From NCBI GenBank assembly GCA_036351255.1, contig JAZBOS010000028.1, positions 1 through 55,474 on the forward strand: DNA of 55,474 nt, given 5' to 3'. The position numbers were made by a program, and so were the translations under genes. Position 1 is the stretch's first letter. Each line of letters begins with the position of its first letter. Under the pieces are notes generated by a model, which was not told the DNA's origin, searched no databases, and saw nothing but the letters and a program-made list of their open reading frames with translations. Shown one piece after another: positions 33,374 through 41,981 of this stretch. This DNA comes from Bacteroides sp. GTDB lineage: Bacteria; Bacteroidota; Bacteroidia; Bacteroidales; UBA7960.

Positions 33374-34234
33374 ATGTGTCAGACATGTGGTTGTGAAGGA
33401 AAAGAGAACATGGTTACCATTGGGAAGCCTGTCAATTTTGAGCCCAAAAAACAGGGGAAAAAACCGGAAAGGGCCCCTGCAGCCCCGTCACCTTTCCCTT
33501 GGGAAAACCTGAAAATCGATCGTCCTGCAAAAGACCCGGGGTCTGAAAAAACGAGAGAAATTGAAGTAGTGGAAAACCTGTTGGGCGAGAATGATGCAGC
33601 GGCTTTGGAGAATCGCAAATATCTTATTGGCCGGAAAATCTTTTCTCTGAATTTGATGGGCTCACCTGGTTGCGGAAAAACAACCTTCATAATAAAAACC
33701 ATCGAGGCTCTGAAAAGTGAAATGGTAATATATGTGATTGAGGGCGATCAGTTTGGCTCGCTTGACGCCAAAAGGATCAGCGCAACCGGAGCTAGGGTAA
33801 TCCAGATTAATACCGGGAATGGCTGTCATCTTGATGCACGCTCAGTGGGAAAAGCACTGAAAGAACTTGGACCTCAGGAACACTCCCTCCTTTTTATTGA
33901 AAATGTGGGGAACCTGGTTTGCCCCGCGCTTTTCGACCTGGGCGAAAACCTTAGAACCGTCATGCTCAGCGTTACTGAGGGCGACGATAAACCCATAAAG
34001 TATGCGCCAATGTTTCACGGGGCAAGCACTTGCTTGATAAATAAAACCGATCTGGTTGATTTTGTTGACTTTGACCTTGAAATTGCAAGGGAAAACCTGC
34101 GGAAAATCAACCCAAGGCAAAAGGTAATTTCCCTTTCGACCAAAAGCGGGAACGGGATGGAAGAATGGCTAACTTATATCCGGAAAGAGATCAAGGCATT
34201 AAAGCCCCAGGAAGGCAATACTGACCCCGCATAA
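33374..34234 (+). CDS. hypB: nickel-inserting GTPase HypB
   Basis: GTPase of 286 aa. The N-terminus MCQTCGC is the high-affinity nickel site; a variable linker rich in Lys and Pro (about 18-60) follows instead of a His-rich storage stretch. The G domain has Walker A GSPGCGKTT (96-104), EGDQFGSLDAKR, the metal site NGCHLDA, IENVGNLVCP and the NKTDLVD guanine motif. It is last in the hyp operon, and its 3' end overlaps the convergent transporter gene by 36 bp. Confidence 0.96.
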   Translation: MCQTCGCEGKENMVTIGKPVNFEPKKQGKKPERAPAAPSPFPWENLKIDRPAKDPGSEKTREIEVVENLLGENDAAALENRKYLIGRKIFSLNLMGSPGCGKTTFIIKTIEALKSEMVIYVIEGDQFGSLDAKRISATGARVIQINTGNGCHLDARSVGKALKELGPQEHSLLFIENVGNLVCPALFDLGENLRTVMLSVTEGDDKPIKYAPMFHGASTCLINKTDLVDFVDFDLEIARENLRKINPRQKVISLSTKSGNGMEEWLTYIRKEIKALKPQEGNTDPA

Positions 34235-34963
34235 AAACAGGGTAAATCCCGCCAGGGCATGCATATATCTTTCTGCCCAGCCCCACCTGATCGATCTGGC
34301 ACCGGCATATGCAAGTCCAACCAAAAGGGTCATGGTGCCTACAGTAAAAAGCATGAAGGTGAGCGATACTGCTAACACGCCCGCTGTGCTGAGTTTGGCA
34401 GCCGGATACATCAGCAGAGGGATCAGGGGCTCACAAGGTCCGAAAATAAAAATCACGAAAAGAATCCAGAGGCTCATGTTTTTCTTTTCGGATTGCAATA
34501 CCTGACCCTTCATGTCTCCTTTGGTGGGGACAGTTGCGGAATCCGCATGAGCATGCAGATGGCTGCCTTCATGCGTATGTGTGTGCGAGTGGAAAATACC
34601 ATCCGGGTGAACATGAAAATGGGAATGGGGCTTGTTTCGCAGGGCTTTTTTCAACCCCCAGGCAAAATAAGCCAGACCCAATCCGATAAAAAGCCATGCA
34701 GCAATGTTGCCACGGAGCCCTTCAATCAGTTCGATGCGATGAATGCCAATTCCGATGGCGATGCCGATCAAACCCAAAACCACCGATCCCATCACGTGGC
34801 CAATCCCGCATAAAACAGTGATCAGACAGGTTTTCCGGAGCGACCAATTGCCTGCCTTACCCATCATTACAAAAGGAACATAATGATCCGGGCCAAACAC
34901 TGTGTGAATGAGTCCAAGGGAGGCCGCACTGGCCAGTAATACCATCATTTCCTGTTCAGCCAT
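34199..34963 (-). CDS. probable nickel transporter (NicO/UreH-like) with His-rich loop
   Basis: Membrane protein of 254 aa with about six helices. The first helix carries H20-TVFGP-D26-H27, an HxxxxxDH version of the metal-binding motif of NiCoT/NicO/UreH proteins; a second motif GPCEPLIPL follows the loop. The central cytosolic or periplasmic loop contains about a dozen His in alternation (HSHFHVH, HSHTHTH, HLHAHA). Nickel as substrate is inferred from the motif and from its position convergent to hypB and behind an FNR-type site. It overlaps hypB by 36 bp. Confidence 0.8.
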   Translation of the reverse strand: MAEQEMMVLLASAASLGLIHTVFGPDHYVPFVMMGKAGNWSLRKTCLITVLCGIGHVMGSVVLGLIGIAIGIGIHRIELIEGLRGNIAAWLFIGLGLAYFAWGLKKALRNKPHSHFHVHPDGIFHSHTHTHEGSHLHAHADSATVPTKGDMKGQVLQSEKKNMSLWILFVIFIFGPCEPLIPLLMYPAAKLSTAGVLAVSLTFMLFTVGTMTLLVGLAYAGARSIRWGWAERYMHALAGFTLFLCGVSIAFLGL

Positions 34964-34993
34964 AACCTCAAGATTTAATAAAAAAAATCAATG

Positions 34994-35001
34994 CAAAGAA
35001 T
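34994..35001 (-). promoter_or_regulatory. possible -7 box of nickel transporter gene
   Basis: ATTCTTTG on the minus strand matches TAnnTTTG at four of six defined bases; its centre is 32 bp from the FNR-type site at 35023-35036. Weak on its own; reported because of the spacing. Confidence 0.35.
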
Positions 35002-35022
35002 AAAAATCAACAGAAATAAAAC

Positions 35023-35036
35023 ATGACTAAAGTCAT
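35023..35036. promoter_or_regulatory. FNR-type operator upstream of nickel transporter
   Basis: ATGACTAAAGTCAT is a perfect inverted repeat (ATGACT, AA, AGTCAT), the best copy of the motif in the window. It lies between the nickel transporter gene (minus) and truA (plus); the transporter is the likelier target given the hydrogenase context. Confidence 0.6.
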
Positions 35037-35086
35037 ATACAGCAAAATTCCTTACATTTATTCTGAAAAACTGAAAAAAAGACCTA

Positions 35087-35848
35087 ATGGCTCATCGCTA
35101 TTTTGCCTGGTTAAGTTACGATGGCTCAGTATACAGCGGGTGGCAGATCCAGCCCGGCTCGCCCACAGTGCAGCAAACCCTCAACAACGCTTTGTCCATC
35201 CTGCTGCGCGAAGACGTCCAAACAACTGGAGCAGGCCGCACTGACGCCGGCGTCCATGCCACGACCTTTGCAGCCCATTTTGATACGGAAAAGAAACCAG
35301 AAGAGCTTAATCTCCCGCAGCTTGTCTATAAGCTTAACCGCATATTGCCTTCCGACATTGCCATCCATCGCGTTGAAGCCGTTTTCCCGGATGTACACGC
35401 CCGTTTCAGTGCTTTAAGCCGGACCTATCATTATTATATCTGCACCCGCAAAGACCCTTTCCAGGGAGGACGATCCTGGTTGTTCGAACGAAAGCTTAAG
35501 CTCGAAGCCATGCAGCAGGCGGCTGACCTCCTGACAGCTTATGAAGATTTTGAAAGCTTTTCAAAAATCAACACCCAGGTTAAAACATTCCTGTGTAAAA
35601 TAAGTAAGGCACAATGGGAAAAGGAAGATGGCATGCTGCGGTTTGAGATCACTGCCGACCGTTTCCTGCGCAATATGGTAAGGGCCATCGTTGGTACCCT
35701 GGTGGAAGTGGGGCTCGGGAAGATCACGCCAAATGATTTTGCGGATATCATAGAAAGCAAAGACCGCAGCCAGGCTGGCTATTCTGCCCCCGCTTGCGGT
35801 CTTTTTCTGAAGGAAATTCGGTATCCTCCCGATATTTTACTCAAATAA
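35087..35848 (+). CDS. truA: tRNA pseudouridine(38-40) synthase TruA
   Basis: Enzyme of 253 aa that forms pseudouridine at positions 38-40 in the tRNA anticodon stem. The start YFAWLSYDGSVYSGWQIQPG, the catalytic motif GAGRTDAGVHA with Asp53, and the late FLRNMVRAIVGTLVEVG are all standard. Length is normal. It is convergent with the AI-2E-family gene, with 8 bp between stops. Confidence 0.95.
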   Translation: MAHRYFAWLSYDGSVYSGWQIQPGSPTVQQTLNNALSILLREDVQTTGAGRTDAGVHATTFAAHFDTEKKPEELNLPQLVYKLNRILPSDIAIHRVEAVFPDVHARFSALSRTYHYYICTRKDPFQGGRSWLFERKLKLEAMQQAADLLTAYEDFESFSKINTQVKTFLCKISKAQWEKEDGMLRFEITADRFLRNMVRAIVGTLVEVGLGKITPNDFADIIESKDRSQAGYSAPACGLFLKEIRYPPDILLK

Positions 35849-35856
35849 GTCCTGAT

Positions 35857-36975
35857 TCAGACCTTAAAACGGCCCTTAACCCTCGAAATCCTGTCCTTCA
35901 TCGAGCGTTTGTCTTTCCTGTCTTTCGCTGCCCTGGTATCACCAAGGAGAAAGCCATAGGGCTCCATTCCAGGAATCTCATCAAAAATGACCTTCAGGAC
36001 AGCCATACCGGGAATAAAAAGAATCATTCCGGTAAATCCCCAGATGAAATTGCCCACAAACAAAGCCACAATGGTCATAAAGGGATTCATTGAGACCCTG
36101 CCGCCCACGATTTTGGGGGTGAAAAAATTTCCTTCGGCCTGCTGGATAATGTAAAAGGACAGGAAAACCCCTACTGGATACCACAGGGAATCTTTTGTAA
36201 GCAAGGCAAATAAAATAGGAAGCGTCGAGCCAATCAGGGGTCCTACATAAGGAATCACGTTTAGCATGGCAGCAAAAAGGGCAAACATCAAGGCATGCCT
36301 GATGCCCAATAATAACAGGGCGATGGTGTTAAGCGTGGCAAGAATTAGGATTACGATGAACATCCCCACGATATAGTTCTGAACCACCTTCTTGATCTTT
36401 TCCGTTGCATTTTTGACCTTATCCCGGTGCTTATCAGCGAAAGCCATCATCAGGAACTCGATGAGGAAATGCCTGAAATAAAGAAAAAGAAAAATATAAA
36501 TTGGCAGGATGAACAAGATGGTCAGGGAAGATGCCGTGTTAATAGCTCCTTGGGTAATGGAAGAAATATTATCACTTAAATACTGAAAGAAATTGTCTTT
36601 AAGGCTGTCAATGGAAATGGGAACCAAACCCTCAATATGTTTTTCCACAAACCCATTGACCTGTTCTATCAATTGACCAACCCGCTGCTCGATGGCACCC
36701 AGGTCAGACCCAAAGCTGATCAGCTGGTTGTATATGACATAAATCAGGCCGGAAAGAAGAATCAGCAAAACCAATAGACTCAGGATGGCAGCAATCGCCT
36801 TGGGAATTCTTTTCCGTTCAAACCATCCCGTAAGGGGGCTAACCAGCACGGCCAAAAGACCTGATATTAGCAGGGGCACCAGGACAGATTTTGCCTCAAT
36901 CATCACGAAGACCGTCAGCACGATGCCCAATAGCACCAGGGTCAGTTTGGCATATAGAGGGAGTTTAACTTCCAT
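35857..36975 (-). CDS. AI-2E family transporter (PerM/UPF0118)
   Basis: Membrane protein of 372 aa. Two pairs of N-terminal helices (LTLVLLGIVLTVFVMIEA, VLVPLLISGLLAVLVSPLTGW, IAAILSLLVLLILLSG) precede an amphipathic domain of about 90 residues and then four further helices. The family segments GIRHALMFALFAAMLNVIPYVGPLIG and NFFTPKIVGGRVSMNPFMTIVALFVG are clear. The tail of about 30 residues is rich in Lys/Arg/Asp. Substrates of this family vary and none can be assigned. Confidence 0.9.
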   Translation of the reverse strand: MEVKLPLYAKLTLVLLGIVLTVFVMIEAKSVLVPLLISGLLAVLVSPLTGWFERKRIPKAIAAILSLLVLLILLSGLIYVIYNQLISFGSDLGAIEQRVGQLIEQVNGFVEKHIEGLVPISIDSLKDNFFQYLSDNISSITQGAINTASSLTILFILPIYIFLFLYFRHFLIEFLMMAFADKHRDKVKNATEKIKKVVQNYIVGMFIVILILATLNTIALLLLGIRHALMFALFAAMLNVIPYVGPLIGSTLPILFALLTKDSLWYPVGVFLSFYIIQQAEGNFFTPKIVGGRVSMNPFMTIVALFVGNFIWGFTGMILFIPGMAVLKVIFDEIPGMEPYGFLLGDTRAAKDRKDKRSMKDRISRVKGRFKV

Positions 36976-37000
36976 AGGATGAAATTATTAGGGATCCAAA

Positions 37001-38656
37001 CTACTTAAATAAAGGAGGATGCTTTTGATGATGGCCTGAATAATCCTGCCATGCTGAAGCCAGAGTCACTAGTTTTCCCTCTTCAAAAAGATTGCCGATG
37101 AAAGAAATGCTGGTAGGGCTGCCACTGGCATTGAAGCCATTGGGCGCCACCAGGCAGGGATTGCCTGTCAGGTTGGTCACCAGCAACTGGCTTCCTCCGT
37201 AAGAAGGCGTAACAATAACATCATATTCCTTCATCAGGGCATAGACTTCCTCCACCAAAATCTTCCGCAACCTGTTGGCATTAATGTACTCTACCGCCGG
37301 GGGGAAGCGCGCCACACGGAAAGTATTGGGCCAGGCATTAGCTCCCTGGGCCACCAGCAGGCTGTCGCGCCCGCTAACGGTAAGTTCGTCAAAGGCAGCA
37401 GCAGCTTCTGCCGTCAGGATAATCCTGAGGGCCGACACCGGAACGGAAAAGTCCCATTCCACCTCTTCCAGTTCGATGCCCATCTGCTGAAGGTCGGCCA
37501 GCACCTGCTGATCATTTTCCTTGCCGGGATAGGTTTCATCAAAAAACGCCTTGATATAACCCACCTTGAAGTTTGATAAATCTGCCCGCGGGGGCACATC
37601 ATAAGCTGCGTCAACGGTTGTAACATCCCCGCGGTCTTTGCCTGCGATGGCTTCCAATACAATGGCACAATCATACGCGCTACGGGCAATGGGCCCTATC
37701 TTGTCCATGCTCCAGCTCAGGGCCATGGCACCATCACGGCTCACCCGCCCGAAGGTGGGCCGCAAGCCTGTCGTGCCGCAGCGTGTGGAAGGTGAAACAA
37801 TGCTCCCAAGGGTTTCCGTGCCTATGGCAAAAGGCAAAAGGCCTGCCGAAACGGTTGAAGCGGCACCAGCGGAAGAGCCGCTGGAACCTTGCTCAAGATT
37901 CCAGGGGTTTTTGGTCACACCTCCAAACCAGATGTCGCCCATGGCCAGCGCACCCAAGGTCAGCTTGGCTACGAGGATTGCTCCGGCTTCATCCAGCTTA
38001 CGAATCACTGTGGAAGTGTGTTCAATTTGCTGATCTTTATAGGGCATGGCACCCCAAGTGGTTTTATAGCCTTCCACGGCCAAAAGATCCTTGGCCCCAT
38101 AAGGGATGCCGTGAAGCGGTCCACGATAGCGACCCATCGCCAGCTCGCGGTCAGCGTGCCGGGCCTGTGCCAGGGCCGTCTCACTGGTGAGGCTCACCAC
38201 GGCTTCAAGCGTGTCACCATATTGCTCCAGCCTTTCAATGAAAAATTGAGTCAATTCTTCTGAACTGATCTTACGGCTGTAAATCAGCGAAGCCAACTCA
38301 GGAATGGAATAAAACGCCAGCTCATTTCTGTCAGCAGGAAGGGGAATATCTTCAGGAATATCCCATTGGATGGCCCCCCGTGGGATCGGGGGCTGGTATC
38401 CTGCAGGAAGGGGATCAAATACCAGTGCGGGGGCTACTGCATTGTTCAACTCAAACGACCGGATCTCCTCATAGGCGTTCCGGTTCATTTCCAGACTGCG
38501 GATCATCATCTCATGCTGGTCACTTTTGAATTCAAGGCCAATAAGCCTCCCAGCCTGCTCTACCAATGCAGCCGTGATGGAATGATCGACCCGGGCAGCG
38601 GCAAAACCAAAAAAGAAGGCCGTCAACAGCAACAGGGGTAATACTTTACGCTTCAT
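37001..38656 (-). CDS. secreted amidase (amidase signature family)
   Basis: Amidase signature enzyme of 551 aa with a signal peptide (MKRKVLPLLLLTAFFFGFAAA). The Ser-cisSer-Lys triad is visible: K189 in HGIPYGAKD, Ser261/262 in GSSGSSAG and Ser285 in GTETLGSIVSPS. The C-terminal part has VTPSYGGSQLLVTNLTGNPCLVAP. The approximately 100-residue N-terminal extension before the catalytic domain is longer than in GatA. The substrate is unknown; a periplasmic peptide-amide or similar compound is possible. Confidence 0.9.
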   Translation of the reverse strand: MKRKVLPLLLLTAFFFGFAAARVDHSITAALVEQAGRLIGLEFKSDQHEMMIRSLEMNRNAYEEIRSFELNNAVAPALVFDPLPAGYQPPIPRGAIQWDIPEDIPLPADRNELAFYSIPELASLIYSRKISSEELTQFFIERLEQYGDTLEAVVSLTSETALAQARHADRELAMGRYRGPLHGIPYGAKDLLAVEGYKTTWGAMPYKDQQIEHTSTVIRKLDEAGAILVAKLTLGALAMGDIWFGGVTKNPWNLEQGSSGSSAGAASTVSAGLLPFAIGTETLGSIVSPSTRCGTTGLRPTFGRVSRDGAMALSWSMDKIGPIARSAYDCAIVLEAIAGKDRGDVTTVDAAYDVPPRADLSNFKVGYIKAFFDETYPGKENDQQVLADLQQMGIELEEVEWDFSVPVSALRIILTAEAAAAFDELTVSGRDSLLVAQGANAWPNTFRVARFPPAVEYINANRLRKILVEEVYALMKEYDVIVTPSYGGSQLLVTNLTGNPCLVAPNGFNASGSPTSISFIGNLFEEGKLVTLASAWQDYSGHHQKHPPLFK

Positions 38657-38741
38657 ATCAGTAGGTTTGGTTCAGGGGGCTAATTTAATGAATTATGGCT
38701 GAATAATTTGACCTGTGGCTTCCGGATTTCATTTTATGGGC

Positions 38742-38749
38742 TAATTTTG
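38742..38749 (+). promoter_or_regulatory. -7 box upstream of beta-mannosidase gene
   Basis: TAATTTTG is a perfect TAnnTTTG, 46 bp before the ATG at 38796. The -33 region is poor. Confidence 0.45.
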
Positions 38750-38761
38750 AGAAAAATTATC

Positions 38762-38780
38762 CCGGAGGGCAAGCCTCCGG
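38762..38780 (+). promoter_or_regulatory. GC-rich stem-loop in the mannosidase leader
   Basis: CCGGAGG, five-nt loop GCAAG, CCTCCGG. It lies between the -7 box and the ATG, 15 nt from the start, with no T-tract on the plus strand. It would sit over or next to the ribosome-binding region and could limit translation. Function unknown. Confidence 0.4.
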
Positions 38781-38795
38781 CTCAAACCATATCCC

Positions 38796-41390
38796 ATGAG
38801 ACGCTTTTCAATCCAAAACCTGAACCTGTTGATCATAGCTATCCTTTCTCTGGCATCCTGCTCACAACCCGAAAAAGGCACAATGCTTCTGACCGAAAAC
38901 TGGCAATTCCGCCAGGCAGGCGATGATACCTGGCTCGAGGCCAGGGTCCCGGGAACAATACACGATGACCTGCTCAATCACAACCTTATTCCCAATCCTT
39001 TTATTGGATATAACGAGGACCAGGTGCAGTGGGTCGAAAAAGAAGACTGGGAATACCTTACCCACTTCCGTGTTCCGGGATCCTTGCTGGATGAGGATGT
39101 GATCGTCCTTGAATTTGAAGGCCTCGACACCTATGCCGATGTTTACCTGAACGGAGAGATGATTCTCGAAGCTGATAATATGTTCCTGGGCTGGGAGGTC
39201 AATGTAAAAGGCCATCTTAAAAGCGGTGAGAACGAATTGAGGATCTATTTTCACTCGCCGGTGAAAAGGGGCCTGGAAAAGCAGAAGCAACTTGATTACC
39301 TACTTCCGGCCGATAATGAACAAGCCCCTCCCGAAGAACGAACCGTGGTCTTCACTCGCAAGGCGCCCTTTCATTACGGCTGGGACTGGGGACCGAGGCT
39401 GGTCACAAGTGGAATCTGGCGTCCGGTGAGCCTGAAAGCCTGGAGCCACGGCCGCATTACGGAGCCCTACCTTTATACCGAAAACCTGGAAGAGAACCTT
39501 GCAACGCTAAAAATGAAAATGGTCCTCGAACTGAGCCAGGGCGGCGACTATACCCTGATCACCCGGATGGATAGACAGGAAGTGGCCCGCCTGCCTCTGC
39601 CTGGGATGCGCGAAGGAGCCTTTCCTGTTGACCAAACCATCCCGGTAACGAACCCGAAACTTTGGTGGAGCAACGGGAAGGGCGAGCCCTATTTGTACCC
39701 TGTGGAGTTTATCCTGGAAAAGGATGGCAAAACTGTTGATACATTCCAACTTGACTTTGGCATCCGAACCCTGCGCCTGGTGCAGGAGCCTGACGAAGTT
39801 GGACACAGTTTTTATTTTGAGCTGAACGGGGTTCCGGTATTTATGAAAGGCGCCAATGTGATCCCTTCTGAGACGCTAACACCAAGACTGACGAGAGAAA
39901 GCTACGAACACCTGATCGGCGATGCCGTGGCCGCTCATATGAATATGGTCCGCGTTTGGGGTGGAGCCGTTTACCCGGATAATGAATTCTACCAGGTTTG
40001 TGACGAGAACGGGATTCTCGTATGGCAAGACTTTATGTTTGCCTGCGCCCTGCAACCCGGTGATGAGGCCCATCTCGAAAACATCCGAAAAGAAGCCGAA
40101 TACAATGTGAAACGCCTTCGCAACCACGCCAGCCTGGCCCTTTGGTGCGGCAACAACGAAAATCTGCACGGCTGGCATCACTGGGGCTGGAATGAGGCTT
40201 ACAGCCCCGAGATGACCGATTTCCTCTGGCGCACCTACGAAAAGATCTTTTATGAGATTCTTGCAGAGGCCGTCTGGAAATATGATCCCAAGACCCACTA
40301 CCACTCCTCATCTCCTTCCTCGGTGGGCAATACGCTGGCCGACCGCCGCTCGGGCGACGAACACGACTGGACCGTTTATTTCCAGCAGGCACTCTTCAGC
40401 AATTATGAGAAAAACGTGCCCCGCTTTGTCAGCGAATATGGGATTCAGTCCTTCCCTGCCTTGGAGACCATCCGGTATTTTGCTGGTGATGATTCGCTTT
40501 ACCTCGATGCCCCCATCCTGGACCATCGCCAGCGGAGCCGCATGGAATGGAAGGAACCCGGATTCAGCGGCAACCAGATGATGGAATGGTATGCTGAGCA
40601 ATATTTTCCCTAGACTCAATCGTTTGAAGAACTGGCCTATGTCACCCAACTGGTGCAAGCTCTCGCTTACAAAACCGCCCTGGAGTCACACCGCAGACAC
40701 ATGCCCCACTGCATGGGCTCGCTCTACTGGCAGCTCAACGACTGCTGGCCCACGCAATCATGGTCGACGGTTGATTACTTCGGCCGCTGGAAGGCCAGTC
40801 ACTACGCTGCCCGCAATGCCAATGAGGCCGTCATTGCAAGCATTGCACTGGAAGAGGATGGTCTGAAGGTCTATGTGGTTTCTGATCTTTTACAAGCTGT
40901 TCCGGCAGAGCTTCAGTTGACTTTCATCACACCCGGGGGCGAGCGATTGAAAGAAGTTACCCTCGACCTGGATGTGCAACCCAATCAAAGCCAGGTGGCC
41001 TTTGAAACCAGCCTGCAAAGCCTTTTCAGCGAGCCTGTTAAGGAATGGATTCTCCACACCCATATCACCGGCGAGGGCATTGACCACGAGAACCACTATG
41101 CACCCTTCCTGCCAAAAGATATGGAGTTCCCGCCGGTTCGCCTTGATTACCGGGTAACGCGCGTGGATGGAGAATACGAGATTGAACTGCGATCCAAAGG
41201 TCTGATCCAGGGGCTTTCCATTGCCACCGAAACCGAAGGCATCCGCCTTTCGGATAACTTCTTTGACCTGTTGCCCGGCATCCCCAAGGTGATCAAAGTG
41301 CCCGGCAACAAATCACCCGGAACACTGAAGTTCACCAGTCTGAACAGCATCCGGGCCGGAGAGCCTCAGCAGGTCTTCGAAAAAGAATAA
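38796..41390 (+). pseudogene. GH2 beta-mannosidase, interrupted by in-frame TAG
   Basis: Lipoprotein (lipobox LASC near 20) of the GH2 beta-mannosidase type, 863 sense codons if read through. The N-terminal jelly roll, Ig-like domain and TIM barrel are recognisable; acid/base Glu455 is in CGNNENLHGW and nucleophile Glu547 in SEYGIQSFP. Codon 606 is TAG (40611-40613). The same frame continues at once with SFEELAYVTQLVQA and MGSLYWQLNDCWP, barrel segments of the family, to a TAA at 41390. No frameshift is involved. The 605-residue product keeps both catalytic Glu but loses the end of the barrel. A nonsense mutation, sequencing error or readthrough are the options. TAG ends other genes here (17168, 24992), so general reassignment is unlikely. 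Confidence 0.85.
40611..40613 (+). other. in-frame TAG stop within beta-mannosidase gene
   Basis: Single TAG codon between AEQYFP and TQSFEELAY, in a variable linker before a conserved helix. A one-base change from a codon such as CAG, AAG, GAG or TGG would create it. Confidence 0.85.
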
Positions 41391-41546
41391 ACCCGGAAAA
41401 GGCTGCCGAAAAACAGAACGGCAGTCTTGTTCATTTCCCCCTTCCCACTAAGGAACGCTATCCTTTTCCAGAGGTATTTATTCCTTCAACAGCAGCCAGG
41501 GTTCTCATTGAAAATAGTGTGACAATTGACCCCAAAGAGGGAGTTA

Positions 41547-41596
41547 AGTCGGGTTTTAGTCGGGTTTTAGTCGTTTTAAAACGACTAAAACCCGAC
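41547..41596. repeat. 38-bp perfect palindrome with flanking 11-bp direct repeat
   Basis: Positions 41559-41596 form a perfect 38-bp palindrome centred at TTTT/AAAA (41577/41578), with arms GTCGGGTTTTAGTCGTTTT. The 11-bp unit AGTCGGGTTTT at 41558 is also repeated directly just before it at 41547. No T-tract follows. It would extrude as a cruciform or fold as a long hairpin in RNA. Confidence 0.85.
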
Positions 41597-41806
41597 CAAA
41601 CCTATACCATGGTCCCTCTATCCAGCAACGAAATGGAATATCAAAAAGGCAGGATCATTCAATGGCAGCCCCGAATAAACCGGACCGCCCCTTTTCTTTC
41701 TATATCACACCAAAAAATAGGGTAGCAGAACCAACAGAATTACATTCAGGCCGACATTCCCAAAACCCTTTTGGCTGATTCTAACCTTTTTCTTTCCAAA
41801 TTCTGT

Positions 41807-41865
41807 GTTTAACCGGTGTTTAACCGGTGTTTAACCGTTTAAAACCGGTTAAACACCGGTTAAAC
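41807..41865. repeat. tandem 11-bp repeats facing inverted copies
   Basis: GTTTAACCGGT occurs at 41807 and 41818 with a third partial copy at 41829; two inverted copies follow, ending at 41865. The arms 41818-41837 and 41846-41865 are 20-bp perfect complements around an 8-nt centre. Same layout as the palindrome 250 bp upstream but with a different sequence. Confidence 0.85.
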
Positions 41866-41922
41866 TATGGTTGAAGTAAGAAGATGCCATCTCTTAAAAC
41901 AGAACTGGCTTTAAATGAAAAA

Positions 41923-41950
41923 GGCGGGAAATTCTGCTGAATCTCCCGCC
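41923..41950 (-). terminator. terminator of DUF5916 gene
   Basis: GGCGGGA and TCCCGCC make a 7-bp GC stem with a 14-nt loop; on the minus strand TTTTTCATTT follows. It lies 31 bp past the stop of the gene at 41982-44606. Confidence 0.8.
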
Positions 41951-41981
41951 AAGTATAAAAAGAATGCCAGGATGAACCGGA

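Larger units (their letters stand above)
41391..41981. other. intergenic region with two complex palindromes
   Basis: 591 bp between convergent genes. It holds two palindromic repeat structures (41547-41596 and 41807-41865) and a terminator (41923-41950). A 68-codon plus-strand frame at 41519-41725 runs through the first palindrome and is not a credible gene. Confidence 0.75.

Noticed and set aside
38796..41390. General TAG codon reassignment in this organism
   Set aside because: mnhD (stop at 17168) and the polyferredoxin gene (stop at 24992) end normally with TAG at the expected family lengths.
41519..41725. 68-codon plus-strand frame
   Set aside because: It runs through a 38-bp palindrome and has no family signature; the frame is a by-product of the repeat.
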